Counted from the stretch's first letter, positions 33,784-43,352 are shown. The stretch: 57,897 nucleotides of DNA from Streptomyces olivochromogenes (GCF_021538895.1 NZ_JADDRL010000059.1:1-57897), one strand, 5' to 3'. Notes: generated by a model not told the origin, from the letters alone. Program-made: numbers and translations.

Positions 33784-34533
33784 TCACTCCGCCCCGGCCC
33801 GCCGCCCCTTGCCCCCCGGGTCCGGCAGGACCCTGGTCATGCCGGGCAGGAAGTCCGTGAACAGCTCGTGCACCTCCAGCACCAGCGGCCGCAGCACCCG
33901 GAACCGGGCCAGGGACACGCCCCGCGCGGTGAGCCGGGCCCCGCGCGCGGCCAGCCGGTAGCTGCGCTCGCGGCCCTCGGTCCGGTCGAAGACCCAGTAC
34001 AGGACGAGGCCCATCTGGGCGAGCCACATCAGCTCGGGCAGTACCTCCCGCAGCTCCGCCGGCACTTTGGTCTTCGCCCCCCGGAGCACCTCCTTGTGGA
34101 CACTGATGGCCTCCATGCGCGCGTGCTCGCTCTCCGGGGAGAAGGGGCTGAGCGGGCTGTCCGGGTCGGCGGCGTTCTTGAAGAACTGCACCGCGAACTC
34201 GTGGTACGGCTTCGCGATGTCCAGCCACGCCTTCAGCACACCGGCGAGCCGCGCCTCCAGATCGGTCTCCCGGGCCAGCACGTCCCGGACCGCCACCTGG
34301 TGCTCGGCGGCGATCCGGTCGTAGAAGCCCTGGATCAGGTGCTCCTTGCCCTCGAAGTAGTAGTACGCGTTGCCGACGGAGACCCCCGCCTCCTTGGCGA
34401 TGGCCCGCATCGTGGTCTTGTCGTACCCGCGTTCCTGGAACAGCCGCATGGCCGTCTCCAGGATCAGCGCACGGGTCTGCTCGGACTTGCTCTGAGGGCC
34501 GGTCTCGTCGGGACCGTCGTTCTTCGCGGACAC
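33784..34533 (-). CDS. TetR/AcrR-family transcriptional regulator
   Basis: 249 aa. N-terminal helix-turn-helix (RALILETAMRLFQERGYDKT, then MRAIAKEAGVSVGNAYYYF) followed by an all-helical ligand domain with no recognised specificity. Start GTG at 34533 gives VSAKNDGPDETG before the HTH. There is no strong ribosome site there or at the alternative GTG 34575, so the start is uncertain. It is probably transcribed separately from the VOC gene 54 bases upstream; the target is unknown. Confidence 0.9.
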   Translation of the reverse strand: MSAKNDGPDETGPQSKSEQTRALILETAMRLFQERGYDKTTMRAIAKEAGVSVGNAYYYFEGKEHLIQGFYDRIAAEHQVAVRDVLARETDLEARLAGVLKAWLDIAKPYHEFAVQFFKNAADPDSPLSPFSPESEHARMEAISVHKEVLRGAKTKVPAELREVLPELMWLAQMGLVLYWVFDRTEGRERSYRLAARGARLTARGVSLARFRVLRPLVLEVHELFTDFLPGMTRVLPDPGGKGRRAGAE

Positions 34534-34587
34534 GGAAGAAGAGCCTAACGAGTGGCGCGGGCACCGCAGTCGCACCCCGGGGGTACC

Positions 34588-34998
34588 TCAGCACCGTCTG
34601 GCGAGCTCCGGCCGCTTCGTGTAGTCGGTGAATCCGAGGATGTTCCCCCAGGGGTCGGCGACCTCGACGGTCCACCCCGTGGCCACCGAGAACGGCTCGT
34701 CGAGCAGCGTGATCCCGGCGGCGGTGAGCGTCCGTGCCGCCGTACGCGCGTCCGGCACCTCCAGCCAGACGTGCGGCGAGGGCCAGGGCGGCGGCCGGTG
34801 CCCCACCGCCTCCTCGGCCCGCAGCAGAATCCCGGGGGTCTCGCCCCCGACCTTCAGCAGCGCGATCCCGCCCTCGTCGAACCGGAAGGCGGCGGTGAAC
34901 CCGGCCCGCTCGTAGAAGGCGACGGCCTCCCCGAGGTCCCCGACGGGCAGCAGCACGTTGTCGAACCCGAGCAGTTCGTACGACTCGTCATCTGACAT
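34588..34998 (-). CDS. VOC-family (glyoxalase/bleomycin-resistance-like) protein
   Basis: 136 aa with two beta-alpha-beta-beta-beta modules: NVLLPVGDLGEAVAFYERAG and, in the second half, PHVWLEVPDARTAARTL, then VADPWGNILGFTDY. The terminal DPWGNxLGF is the commonest VOC signature and carries a Glu/Asp metal-ligand position. Substrate unknown. ATG start reading MSDDESYELLGF. Confidence 0.88.
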   Translation of the reverse strand: MSDDESYELLGFDNVLLPVGDLGEAVAFYERAGFTAAFRFDEGGIALLKVGGETPGILLRAEEAVGHRPPPWPSPHVWLEVPDARTAARTLTAAGITLLDEPFSVATGWTVEVADPWGNILGFTDYTKRPELARRC

Positions 34999-35068
34999 GC
35001 CATCAGATTAGGTACGGCGCAACGAGCACCCACGCGGACAGACCGCGGAGGTCACCCGCCCGGCGGTG

Positions 35069-35635
35069 TCAGAGAGGGGCGAGCTCGGTCCGGCCGGTGA
35101 AGTGACCGCCCACCTGTGCGGCGAGCCAGCGCACCCGGTCCAGGTCGCGCCCCGCGCGCACATGCACGTGGACGGTGTGGCCGGGGGAGCACTCGTACTG
35201 GTACAGGTCCCGGGAGTTCACCGACAGCGTGAGATACGCGTACTTCTGGGAGATCTCCTCAAGACCCGCCTCCGGGACCTCGGGCCAGCCGCTCAGGTCC
35301 CACCGCACGGCCGCCGCGTCCTCGACGCGCAGGGCCCGGATGAACGGCTCGGCCAGGTCCAGGGGGTGGGACCAGTCGTGGACCGAGACGGGCAGGCACT
35401 GTGCGGGGTCGTCCCCGGTCTTCGCCGACCGCGGTTCCGACGCCTCCGCCGCCCGCCAGTCGAGCTCGGGCAGCACCTTCAGTACCCCCGCCACGCCCTC
35501 CCGGGAGCGGATGGTGGCCTCGAAGTCCACCTCGGCGAAGGTGAGATCCGCGATCCCCAGGAACGTGCGCACGACACCGAGCGCCTCCTCCAGGTCGGGC
35601 GTGGTGAAGACGGCGGCCGCGGTCGAGTTGCTCAT
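35069..35635 (-). CDS. Conserved hypothetical protein
   Basis: 188 aa, soluble, acidic, with no signal peptide or membrane helix. The C-terminal third (LTLSVNSRDLYQYECSPG, then HTVHVHVRAGRDLDRVRWL) looks like an alpha/beta unit. I do not recognise the family. ATG at 35635 (MSNSTAAAVFTTPDLEE) has AAGGTG upstream; the frame to 35728 passes through the sdh terminator hairpin and is not used. It follows the sdh operon terminator and is likely transcribed on its own. Confidence 0.7.
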   Translation of the reverse strand: MSNSTAAAVFTTPDLEEALGVVRTFLGIADLTFAEVDFEATIRSREGVAGVLKVLPELDWRAAEASEPRSAKTGDDPAQCLPVSVHDWSHPLDLAEPFIRALRVEDAAAVRWDLSGWPEVPEAGLEEISQKYAYLTLSVNSRDLYQYECSPGHTVHVHVRAGRDLDRVRWLAAQVGGHFTGRTELAPL

Positions 35636-35688
35636 GTCGGCACCTTGGCAGAAGTGAGGGGAAACAGGGAGAAGCGAGAGAAACGCTC

Positions 35689-35726
35689 GGGCCCCGCTCC
35701 CCGGCACGAAACCGGAGGCGGGGCCC
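35689..35726 (-). terminator. Terminator of the sdhCDAB operon
   Basis: A GC-rich hairpin (outer arms GGGCCCCGC/GCGGGGCCC, inner CCGG/CCGG with small bulges) starts 24 bases after the sdhB stop codon. It separates sdhB from the downstream hypothetical gene on the same strand. Confidence 0.75.
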
Positions 35727-35749
35727 ATCTCCTCGCAGGAGGGCGGAGC

Positions 35750-36511
35750 TCAGAAGCGGCGCGTGATGAGCGCCTTCTTGACCTCGGCGATCGCCTTGGT
35801 GACCTCGATGCCACGGGGGCAGGCGTCCGTGCAGTTGAAGGTCGTGCGGCAACGCCACACGCCGTCACGGTCGTTGAGGATCTCCAGGCGCTGCTCGCCG
35901 GCCTCGTCACGCGAGTCGAAGATGAAGCGGTGCGCGTTGACGATGGCGGCCGGGCCGAAGTACTGGCCGTCGTTCCAGAAGACCGGGCAGGACGACGTGC
36001 AGGCGGCGCACAGGATGCACTTCGTCGTGTCGTCGAAGCGCTCGCGGTCCTCCGCAGACTGCAGACGCTCGCGCGTCGGCTCGTTCGTCTCCTTCGTGAT
36101 CAGGAACGGCATCACGTCCCGGTACGCCTGGAAGAACGGCTCCATGTCCACGACCAGGTCCTTGAGGACCGTGAGGCCCTTGATGGGCTCGATCGTGATC
36201 GGCTTCTCGGGGTTGATGTCCTTGATCAGCGTCTTGCAGGCGAGACGGTTCTTGCCGTTGATCCGCATCGCGTCCGAGCCGCAGATGCCGTGGGCGCAGG
36301 ACCGGCGGAAGGTCAGCGTGCCGTCGACGTCCCACTTGATCTTGTGGAGGCCGTCGAGGACGCGCTCCTTCGGGTCGATCTCCAGCTGGAAGTCTTCCCA
36401 GGTCGCCTCGGCCGAGACCTCCGGGTTGAAGCGGCGGACTCGGAACGTGACCGTGATGTAGGGGGACGCCGCGGCCTCCGCCTCCACCTTGTCCAGAACG
36501 GGGGTTGCCAT
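35750..36511 (-). CDS. sdhB: Succinate dehydrogenase iron-sulfur subunit
   Basis: 253-aa SdhB of respiratory complex II. [2Fe-2S] ligands are in CAHGICGSDAMRINGKNRLAC (two Cys pairs), and the [4Fe-4S]/[3Fe-4S] ligands in CILCAACTSSCP and CRTTFNCTDACPRGI. Passes electrons from SdhA flavin to the membrane quinone site. Its ATG overlaps the sdhA stop by one base (TGATG). Last gene of the operon, followed by a terminator hairpin. Confidence 0.97.
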   Translation of the reverse strand: MATPVLDKVEAEAAASPYITVTFRVRRFNPEVSAEATWEDFQLEIDPKERVLDGLHKIKWDVDGTLTFRRSCAHGICGSDAMRINGKNRLACKTLIKDINPEKPITIEPIKGLTVLKDLVVDMEPFFQAYRDVMPFLITKETNEPTRERLQSAEDRERFDDTTKCILCAACTSSCPVFWNDGQYFGPAAIVNAHRFIFDSRDEAGEQRLEILNDRDGVWRCRTTFNCTDACPRGIEVTKAIAEVKKALITRRF

Positions 36512-38265
36512 CAGTACTTACGCTCCATCGGCTGGTAGCGGGTCTGGACGACCGGCTTGTAGTCGAGACGGACGGACTCGGTGCCGTCGTCGCCCACCTC
36601 GCGGTACGCCATGGTGTGGCGCATGAAGTTGACGTCGTCGCGGTTCGGGTAGTCCTCGCGGTAGTGACCGCCGCGGGACTCCTTGCGGGCGAGGGCGGAG
36701 ACCGCCATGACCTCGGCCAGGTCGAGCAGGTTGCCCAGCTCGATGGCCTCCAGCAGGTCCGTGTTGAACCGCTTGCCCTTGTCCTGGATCGACACGTTCT
36801 TGTAGCGCTCGCGCAGCTCGGCGATCTTCTCGACGGCCGTCTTGATCGTCTGCTCGGTGCGGAAGACCATGACGTTGGCGTCCATGGTCTCCTGCAGCTC
36901 GCGCCGGATCTCGGCGACCCGCTCGTTGCCGGTGGAGGTGCGCAGCCGCTCGATCTGGTCGACGACGAAGGTCTCCGGGTTCTCCGGCAGCTCGACGTAG
37001 TCGGCCTTCTGGGAGTACTCGGCGGCGGCGATGCCGGCGCGGCGGCCGAACACGTTGATGTCCAGCAGCGAGTTGGTGCCGAGGCGGTTGGCGCCGTGCA
37101 CCGACACGCACGCGACCTCGCCGGCCGCGTACAGGCCCGGGACGACGGTGGTGTTGTCGATAAGGACCTCACCCTCGACGTTCGTCGGGATGCCGCCCAT
37201 CGCGTAGTGCGCGGTCGGCTGGATCGGGATCGGGTCCGTGTACGGCTCGATGCCGAGGTAGGTGCGCGCGAACTCGGTGATGTCCGGGAGCTTGGCGTCC
37301 AGCTGCTCCGGCGGAAGGTGCGTCAGGTCCAGGTAGACGTGGTCGCCCTCGGGACCGCAGCCGCGGCCCTCGCGGATCTCCGTGTAGATGGAGCGGGAGA
37401 CGACGTCACGGGATGCGAGGTCCTTCATGACCGGCGCGTACTTCTCCATGAAGCGCTCGCCGTCCTTGTTGCGGAGGATGCCGCCCTCACCACGGGCGCC
37501 CTCCGTCAGCAGGATGCCCATGCGCCAGATGCCGGTCGGGTGGAACTGGAAGAACTCCATGTCCTCCAGCGGCAGACCGCGGCGGTAGACGGCGGCCTGG
37601 CCGTCACCGGTCAGGGTGTGCGCGTTGGAGGTCACCTTGAAGAACTTGCCGGTGCCGCCCGAGGCGTAGATGACGGCCTTCGCCTGGAAGACGTGGATCT
37701 CGCCGGTGGCCAGCTCGTACGCCACGACACCGGACGACTTCTTGACGCCGTCGACCTCGGTGATCAGCTGGTCCAGGACGTAGAACTCGTTGAAGAACTC
37801 CACGCCCTCCTTGACGCAGTTCTGGTACAGCGTCTGGAGGATCATGTGGCCGGTGCGGTCCGCGGCGTAGCAGGACCGGCGGACCGGCGCCTCGCCGTGG
37901 TTGCGGCTGTGACCGCCGAAGCGGCGCTGGTCGATGGTGCCGTTCGGGGTGCGGTTGAACGGCAGGCCCATCTTCTCCAGGTCGAGGACGGCGTCGATGG
38001 CCTCCTTCGCCAGGATCTCGGCGGCGTCCTGGTCGACCAGGTAGTCACCGCCCTTGACCGTGTCGAAGGTGTGCCACTCCCAGTTGTCCTCCTCCACGTT
38101 GGCCAGCGCGGCGGCCATGCCGCCCTGCGCGGCGCCCGTGTGGGAGCGGGTGGGGTAGAGCTTGGTCAGGACCGCGGTGCGGCTGCGCTTCGTGGACTCG
38201 ATGGCCGCGCGCATGCCCGCGCCACCGGCGCCGACGATGACGGTGTCGTACTTGTGGATCTTCAT
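36511..38265 (-). CDS. sdhA: Succinate dehydrogenase flavoprotein subunit
   Basis: 584-aa SdhA oxidising succinate to fumarate. N-terminal VIVGAGGAGMRAA is the FAD dinucleotide motif. The flavin-linking His is in TRSHTGAAQGGM. Catalytic and dicarboxylate-binding residues are in LTHLPPEQ, PTAHYAMGGIPT and SVHGANRLGTNSLLD. Length matches the classical SdhA family. ATG start 19 bases after the sdhD stop. Confidence 0.97.
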   Translation of the reverse strand: MKIHKYDTVIVGAGGAGMRAAIESTKRSRTAVLTKLYPTRSHTGAAQGGMAAALANVEEDNWEWHTFDTVKGGDYLVDQDAAEILAKEAIDAVLDLEKMGLPFNRTPNGTIDQRRFGGHSRNHGEAPVRRSCYAADRTGHMILQTLYQNCVKEGVEFFNEFYVLDQLITEVDGVKKSSGVVAYELATGEIHVFQAKAVIYASGGTGKFFKVTSNAHTLTGDGQAAVYRRGLPLEDMEFFQFHPTGIWRMGILLTEGARGEGGILRNKDGERFMEKYAPVMKDLASRDVVSRSIYTEIREGRGCGPEGDHVYLDLTHLPPEQLDAKLPDITEFARTYLGIEPYTDPIPIQPTAHYAMGGIPTNVEGEVLIDNTTVVPGLYAAGEVACVSVHGANRLGTNSLLDINVFGRRAGIAAAEYSQKADYVELPENPETFVVDQIERLRTSTGNERVAEIRRELQETMDANVMVFRTEQTIKTAVEKIAELRERYKNVSIQDKGKRFNTDLLEAIELGNLLDLAEVMAVSALARKESRGGHYREDYPNRDDVNFMRHTMAYREVGDDGTESVRLDYKPVVQTRYQPMERKY

Positions 38266-38284
38266 GATTCTCGCAGCCCCGTGC

Positions 38285-38767
38285 CTAGCGGATGTTCGGG
38301 TCGAAGGTGAAGATCACCAGCGTGCCCAGCAGGATGGTGAACACCGTGGCGGTGTAGAGCAGGCCCTTGAGCCACAGCCGGGTGTTCGCGCGCTCCGCGT
38401 AGTCGTTGATGACCGTGCGCAGGCCGTTGGCACCGTGCAGCATGGCGAGCCACAGCATCAGCAGGTCCCAGACCTGCCAGAACGGGGACGCCCAGCGGCC
38501 GGCCACGAAGGCGAAGCCGACCTTGGAGACGCCGCCGTCCAGCACGAGCTGGATCAGCAGGTGGCCGAGCACGAGGACGACCAGCACGACGCCGGACAGG
38601 CGCATGAACAGCCAGGCCGCCATCTCGAAGTTGCCCCGGGTGGACTTGGGGCTCTTCTTGGTGCGCTTGCGCGGCGACTCGATGAGGGGGGCCGGGTGGT
38701 CGACGCTGTAGAGCGCGTCGCCCTCGACGGGGCCGATCCCGGAAGCGGTGGTTTCAGTGGTGGACAT
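38285..38767 (-). CDS. sdhD: Succinate dehydrogenase membrane anchor subunit
   Basis: 160 aa with a hydrophilic N-terminal 60 residues, then three transmembrane helices (MRLSGVVLVVLVLGHLLIQ, FWQVWDLLMLWLAMLHGAN, LLYTATVFTILLGTLVIF). GHLLIQ and LHGANGLRTVINDY supply likely haem-b ligand His and quinone-site residues. ATG 38767 (MSTTETTASG) lies just after the sdhC stop; the frame's upstream extension lies inside sdhC. Confidence 0.93.
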   Translation of the reverse strand: MSTTETTASGIGPVEGDALYSVDHPAPLIESPRKRTKKSPKSTRGNFEMAAWLFMRLSGVVLVVLVLGHLLIQLVLDGGVSKVGFAFVAGRWASPFWQVWDLLMLWLAMLHGANGLRTVINDYAERANTRLWLKGLLYTATVFTILLGTLVIFTFDPNIR

Positions 38768-38772
38768 CGGCG

Positions 38773-39153
38773 TCAGCTCCCGAAGAGGACACGAGCGGCG
38801 TGGCCGAGGACCGGGTAGATCGCGAAGGCCATCAGGACGACCCAGACGCCGACGACGGTCCACAGCATCTGCTTCTGGTAGCGCGGGCCCTTAGACCAGA
38901 AGTCGACGGCGATGACGCGCAGGCCGTTGAGCGCGTGGAAGAGGATGGCGGCGACGAGGCCGTACTCCAGCAACGCGACGATCGGCGTCTTGTACGTGGC
39001 TACGACCTTGTCGTAGGCCTCGGGGGAGACACGCACGAGAGCGGTGTCCAGCACGTGAACGAACAGGAAGAAGAAGATGAGGACGCCGGTGACTCGGTGA
39101 GCCACCCAGGACCACATTCCTTCCCGGCCGCGGTACAGCGTTCCAGCCGGCAC
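38773..39153 (-). CDS. sdhC: Succinate dehydrogenase cytochrome b556 subunit
   Basis: 126 aa, three transmembrane helices. SWVAHRVTGVLIFFFLFVHV holds the conserved Ser/Arg quinone-site residues and the axial His; HALNGLRVIAVDF follows. First gene of the sdhCDAB operon. GTG start with GGAGG eight bases upstream. The 207 bases before it to the next gene hold the promoter; no clear hexamers were identified. Confidence 0.95.
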   Translation of the reverse strand: MPAGTLYRGREGMWSWVAHRVTGVLIFFFLFVHVLDTALVRVSPEAYDKVVATYKTPIVALLEYGLVAAILFHALNGLRVIAVDFWSKGPRYQKQMLWTVVGVWVVLMAFAIYPVLGHAARVLFGS

Positions 39154-39360
39154 GGAAGAACCCTCCGGGAGCGGGGACTAGGGCCGCGCCGGCTTCGGTT
39201 GTCGGTCGGGCCCGGCCGGGTACGGTCCACCGGCCCCCAGCATCGTAGCCATGCGGTGCGCCGCCGCTGACGGGGGGCCCGTTGGTGTGATCAAAGTGGC
39301 ACCGGACGGGCTACTGCCGGGCGGCCACCAGGGTGGGCCCACCGGTCGTGGCCGCATCGG

Positions 39361-39996
39361 TCATTTACCGGGTACGGGCGCGTTCGGGCCGGTCGTGCCC
39401 CGCGGCGAAGCCGCTGGTGGGTACGACCGCGCAGGGCCGAGGAACGTGGCCAGTCTGCCTCTTGCCAGACGCCGCAGCTCCTCCGCCGCTATCACCCGCT
39501 CCTCCTCCGGATCGTTGGTCAATCGTGACCGGATGCCTTCGAGAATGCGGTCGAGCGCTTCGTCGGGGTGTACATCGCCCAGGTAGATGACGAACGCGTG
39601 GCCGAATCGCGCCTCGTAGGCGGCATGGGCCGCGCTCAGTGCCATGTGGGCCACCGAGTAGGTGTCCTCCGGCAGCTCCGGCAGCGCCTCGCCCGCCAGG
39701 GCCACCGACAGATCCCCCGGGGGCAGGTCGTACGCCGCCTCGTCCGCCGCCGCGAGCAGGGAGTCCAGGTCGGGATAGGGACGGTGGTCGGCGACGCGCC
39801 GGGCCCAGCGGAGGCTGCGCAGGCAGGCCAGGAGCGCCTCGCACGCCTCGTCGGCGGGCGCGGTGTTGAAGCCCTCCAGCAGCGCGGGGGACGCCTGGGT
39901 GCGGCTCTGCTCGGGGAGTGCCGGTATGGCCGCCCGGCCGGAGAGGTCGGAGGCGTACGGGAGACGGTGCGCAGGCAGCGTGAATCCTCGCGTCAC
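39361..39996 (-). CDS. OHCU decarboxylase-family protein (ureide pathway)
   Basis: 211 aa resembling 2-oxo-4-hydroxy-4-carboxy-5-ureidoimidazoline decarboxylase, which makes S-allantoin from a uric-acid oxidation product. Motifs: FNTAPADEACEALLACL, a shortened HRPYPDLDSL where canonical enzymes have HP-x-I/L-G, SAAHAAYEARFGHAFVI and DPEEERVIAAEELRRLARGRL. The altered active-site stretch means the activity is uncertain. GTG 39996 (VTRGFTLPAHR) is the most likely start, though no ribosome site is visible. No other uricase-pathway gene is near. Confidence 0.78.
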   Translation of the reverse strand: MTRGFTLPAHRLPYASDLSGRAAIPALPEQSRTQASPALLEGFNTAPADEACEALLACLRSLRWARRVADHRPYPDLDSLLAAADEAAYDLPPGDLSVALAGEALPELPEDTYSVAHMALSAAHAAYEARFGHAFVIYLGDVHPDEALDRILEGIRSRLTNDPEEERVIAAEELRRLARGRLATFLGPARSYPPAASPRGTTGPNAPVPGK

Positions 39997-40151
39997 AGGT
40001 GTTTTGGCAGGGGATACTGGGAAAGGTGTGTCGCCAACGTTATCGAGAGCGTTCACGGTGTGTCCGAGAGATGCCCGAAATTCACTCGGACGGGAGAGTT
40101 TCGGAACATGCGGTGGACGCATCCGTGTCGCGGGAGTCGTAGGTTGGCGTG

Positions 40152-41798
40152 GTGAGCCAGCACAGGCGCCGCCCGTCGGCGCAGCAGCTGAGGCAGAGGC
40201 GGACGGTGACCGCAGGGGTCTTCGTGGCCACGGTCGGCCTCGGTGTGGGCCTCGGGGTCTGGGCCTCCGCGGACGGGAACGACGCGGGAGCCCCCGCGGG
40301 AGCGGCACGGCCGCCCTCGGGCGGGGCGTCCGAGGCCGAGGCGGCGCCCACGCCCACACCCACCCGCAACTACCCCCTGTCCCAGGCACCCCGCACCATC
40401 CCCGCCGTGCGCTCCCACACCCCCGCCCGCGGCCCCGGCTGGCGCCCGGCGCACGGCCGGCGCGTGGTCGTGGGCGATCCCGAACTGGTCGACGAGGGGC
40501 GTCTGATCGCCGGTGAGCTCGGCCTCTCGTACGCGGGCGAGCGGGACGACGTGCGGGCCGGGGACGTACGACTGGCACTCAACGACGACGAGGGCGCGAA
40601 CCCGGAGTCGTACTCGATGACCGTGCGCGGCGGGCGGGTCAGCATCAGCGGCCCTTCCGACGCGGGCGTCTTCTACGGCACCCGCACCCTCAAACAGGAG
40701 GTCCACGGCGGCGGTACGGCCCCGGAGGGCGTCGTGCGCGACCAGCCGGCCAAGCCGCAGCGCGGGTTCATGCTGGACATCGCACGCAAACCGTACTCCG
40801 CATCCTGGATCGAGGACCGGGTGCGCGAGCTGGGGGACCTGAAGTTCAACCAGCTGGGGCTGCACTTCTCCGACGACCAGGGCTTCCGGATCGAGTCCTC
40901 GACCCACCCGGAGATCGTGTCCCGGGACCATCTGACCAAGGCCCAGGTCAGGCGGATCGTCGACCTCGCCGCCGCCCGGCACATCGCCGTCGTCCCGGAG
41001 ATCGACTCGCCCGGCCACCTCGGCGCGGTCATCGCCGCCCACCCCGACCTGCAACTGCGCAGCGCGCAGGGCGTCGCGGCACGCGGCGCCGTCGACATCT
41101 CCAAGGACAGCGCGGCCGCCCTCGTCGACGACCTGCTGGGCGAGTACGCCGACCTGTTCCCGGGCGGGTACTGGCACCTCGGCGGCGACGAGTACCGGGC
41201 CCTGACGGTGTCCGACCCGCAGGCGTCGTATCCGCAGCCGGCCGCCGCCGCCCGGCAGCGGTACGGCTCCGGCGCCACCGTCGCCGACCTCGCCACCGGC
41301 TGGCTGGGCGACCGCGCCGACACGATCCGGGCCCACGACCGCACGATGCGGGTCTGGAACGACGGCTTCTTCCGGAACACGTCCGTGCAGCCCGCCAAGG
41401 ACCTCCAGGTCGCCTACTGGACCGGCAAGGAGATCGGCGCCCGGCAGCCGGTGGAGTACCTGAGCGCGGGACGGCAGGTCCTCAACTACAACGACGAGTT
41501 CCTCTACTACGTCCTCGGGCAGCCGCAGACCTTCGTCTATCCGACGGGAGAGCGGATCTACGAGCAGTGGACCCCGCGCGTGCTGCGCGGCACCGTCGCG
41601 GTGCCCGCGCGCTACGACGGGCAGATCCTCGGCGGGTCCTTCGCCGTCTGGTCCGACTTCCCGAACGCCCAGACGGAGAAGCAGGTGGCCGCGGGCATCC
41701 GGATGCCGCTGCGGGCCACCGTCCAGAAGCTGTGGGACCCGGGCCGACCCACGCTGAGCTGGGCGGAGTTCAAGAAGCTCGCGGACCGGCTGGGCTGA
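40152..41798 (+). CDS. Beta-N-acetylhexosaminidase, GH20, exported
   Basis: About 548 aa. A basic N-terminus and helix (TVTAGVFVATVGLGVGLGVW) act as signal anchor, then an Ala/Pro/Thr linker, a GH20 N-terminal beta domain (RLIAGELGLSYAGERDD, GRVSISGPSDAGVFYGTRTL in parts) and the catalytic barrel. NQLGLHFSDDQGFRIES carries substrate residues, and WHLGGDEY holds the catalytic Asp-Glu pair. It releases terminal GlcNAc from chitin-like or wall glycans outside the cell. Two adjacent GTG codons (40149, 40152) can start it. Confidence 0.93.
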   Translation: MSQHRRRPSAQQLRQRRTVTAGVFVATVGLGVGLGVWASADGNDAGAPAGAARPPSGGASEAEAAPTPTPTRNYPLSQAPRTIPAVRSHTPARGPGWRPAHGRRVVVGDPELVDEGRLIAGELGLSYAGERDDVRAGDVRLALNDDEGANPESYSMTVRGGRVSISGPSDAGVFYGTRTLKQEVHGGGTAPEGVVRDQPAKPQRGFMLDIARKPYSASWIEDRVRELGDLKFNQLGLHFSDDQGFRIESSTHPEIVSRDHLTKAQVRRIVDLAAARHIAVVPEIDSPGHLGAVIAAHPDLQLRSAQGVAARGAVDISKDSAAALVDDLLGEYADLFPGGYWHLGGDEYRALTVSDPQASYPQPAAAARQRYGSGATVADLATGWLGDRADTIRAHDRTMRVWNDGFFRNTSVQPAKDLQVAYWTGKEIGARQPVEYLSAGRQVLNYNDEFLYYVLGQPQTFVYPTGERIYEQWTPRVLRGTVAVPARYDGQILGGSFAVWSDFPNAQTEKQVAAGIRMPLRATVQKLWDPGRPTLSWAEFKKLADRLG

Positions 41799-41949
41799 CA
41801 CCGGCCGGGCCGCCACCGCGTCGGCCGGCCGACCGGAATCGATTAGACGTACGACGCCCGCGAACCGTATCTTCCGCATGCCGCGCGTCGCGTTTCGGGG
41901 GAGAGAGCGACCGTCGGCGCTTTCGACCAACACCTCGGGGGATTCCATC

Positions 41950-42720
41950 GTGATCTGTTCACGCTGCCATCATTTCGCCGCCGCGCCCGGCGGCACCCTG
42001 TGCGCCCAGTGCGCCGTCGCCCTGCCCGCGCCCGCGCCCGCCGCCCCGTTCGCCCCACCGGCCAACGCCTGGCTGCGCTCGCCGGTCGGGCTCGGCCGGG
42101 CCGCCGCCGTGGCGCTCGGACTCGTCATCGCCGCCGACCTGTTCGCCATCTGGGCGGACCTGCTGAACATGCGGGTCGCCGACGAGCTCGCGGACGGCGC
42201 GTACACGGCGGGCATGGGCCGGCGGGCCGACCACGCCGACTCCGTCTACCGGGTGTCGGGCCTCGTCCAGACGACGGCCCTGCTGGCGAGCATCGTCATG
42301 TTCCTGTGCTGGTTCTACCGGGCGCGGGTCAACGCCGAGGTCTTCGACCAGGCCGGGCACGAGAAGTCGCGCGGCTGGGCGATCGGAGGGTGGTTCACGC
42401 CGGTGGTGAACCTCTGGTTCCCGCGCCGGATCACCCTCGACATCTGGGACGCCAGCACCGCCTGGGGCGCGCGCCGCTCGCACGTGCTGGTCAACACCTG
42501 GTGGACGCTGTGGATCATCTCCCTGTTCGCCGACCGGGCCGCGGCCGTCGAGTACCGCAAGGCCGACACCGCGTCGGAACTGGCCTTCGCCGCACGGCAG
42601 ATGCTGTTCTCGGACGCCGTCGACATCGTGGCCGCCGTCTTCGCGATCCTCGTCGTCCTGCGGCTGACCCGTATGCAGCACCAGAAGGCGCTGGCCGGTC
42701 CGGTGCCCGCGATGGTCTGA
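41950..42720 (+). CDS. DUF4328 membrane protein with N-terminal zinc ribbon
   Basis: 256 aa. The N-terminal CSRCHHF ... CAQC is a two-CxxC zinc ribbon. A Pro/Ala linker leads to about five transmembrane helices with DUF4328 features (FYRARVNAEVFDQAGHEKSRG in parts, GWAIGGWFTPVVNLWFPRR). Function unknown. GTG 41950 has GGGGGA eight bases upstream; the frame from ATG 41878 adds a poor N-terminus before the ribbon. Confidence 0.85.
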   Translation: MICSRCHHFAAAPGGTLCAQCAVALPAPAPAAPFAPPANAWLRSPVGLGRAAAVALGLVIAADLFAIWADLLNMRVADELADGAYTAGMGRRADHADSVYRVSGLVQTTALLASIVMFLCWFYRARVNAEVFDQAGHEKSRGWAIGGWFTPVVNLWFPRRITLDIWDASTAWGARRSHVLVNTWWTLWIISLFADRAAAVEYRKADTASELAFAARQMLFSDAVDIVAAVFAILVVLRLTRMQHQKALAGPVPAMV

Positions 42721-42839
42721 TCACCGGCCCGCCGCCGTCCGGCCGTCACCCCTCCGATTGCCGCATAAGGCTGCGGACCCCCGCGGGCCTGTGGTGTATT
42801 CGGCCCGAGCCGCACCGGACGGGCCATTGGGGGACGCGC

Positions 42840-43352
42840 ATGGGCTACTGGGGGTACTTCGTCGTGGGCCGCGCCGAGCGGCCGCTCGCCGAACTCGCGA
42901 CACTGGCCGGCGCCGAGGGCATGACCCTGCGGGCGTCGGCGCCCGACGGCTGGCAGGTGTGGGAGTACGCGGGTCCGGACAGCGAGGCCGGCGACGTCGG
43001 GAACATGAACGCCCTGGCCGAGCTGACCGGTGCGCCCGCGCTCTTCGGATACGTCATGGACAGCGCCTGCGTGGTCGTCGAGGCGGCCGCGCCTCAGAGC
43101 GGCGGCTGGACGACCTGTCTCGCGCGGGCCGCGATGGCCCGGTACCTCGGCGCCGGCCAGGAGGGACTCACGCTGGAGGACTACTTCCTCGAACCCGGCG
43201 ACGCCGCCGGGCGCGCGGTGGCCTGGGCCGCCGAGGCGGGGCACGCGGTCGAGGCCGAGGCGCTGGTGGACGTGCTGACCGCCGAACCCGACCCATTGGC
43301 CGAAAACCTCTTCTTCCGCCTGCTCGACCGGCTCGGTGTGGTGCCGCTGTGA
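42840..43352 (+). CDS. Conserved hypothetical protein
   Basis: 170 aa, soluble and acidic, beginning MGYWGYFVVGRAERPL. No known domain recognised. Codon usage is strongly Streptomyces-like. ATG 42840 follows TTGGGGGACGCGC. Ends 76 bases before the next unknown gene in the same direction, so the two may be co-transcribed. Confidence 0.75.
   Translation: MGYWGYFVVGRAERPLAELATLAGAEGMTLRASAPDGWQVWEYAGPDSEAGDVGNMNALAELTGAPALFGYVMDSACVVVEAAAPQSGGWTTCLARAAMARYLGAGQEGLTLEDYFLEPGDAAGRAVAWAAEAGHAVEAEALVDVLTAEPDPLAENLFFRLLDRLGVVPL

Noticed and set aside
39997..40578. N-terminal extension of the OHCU decarboxylase-like frame
   Set aside because: It lies antisense to the GH20 gene start and is a low-complexity Arg/Pro sequence.
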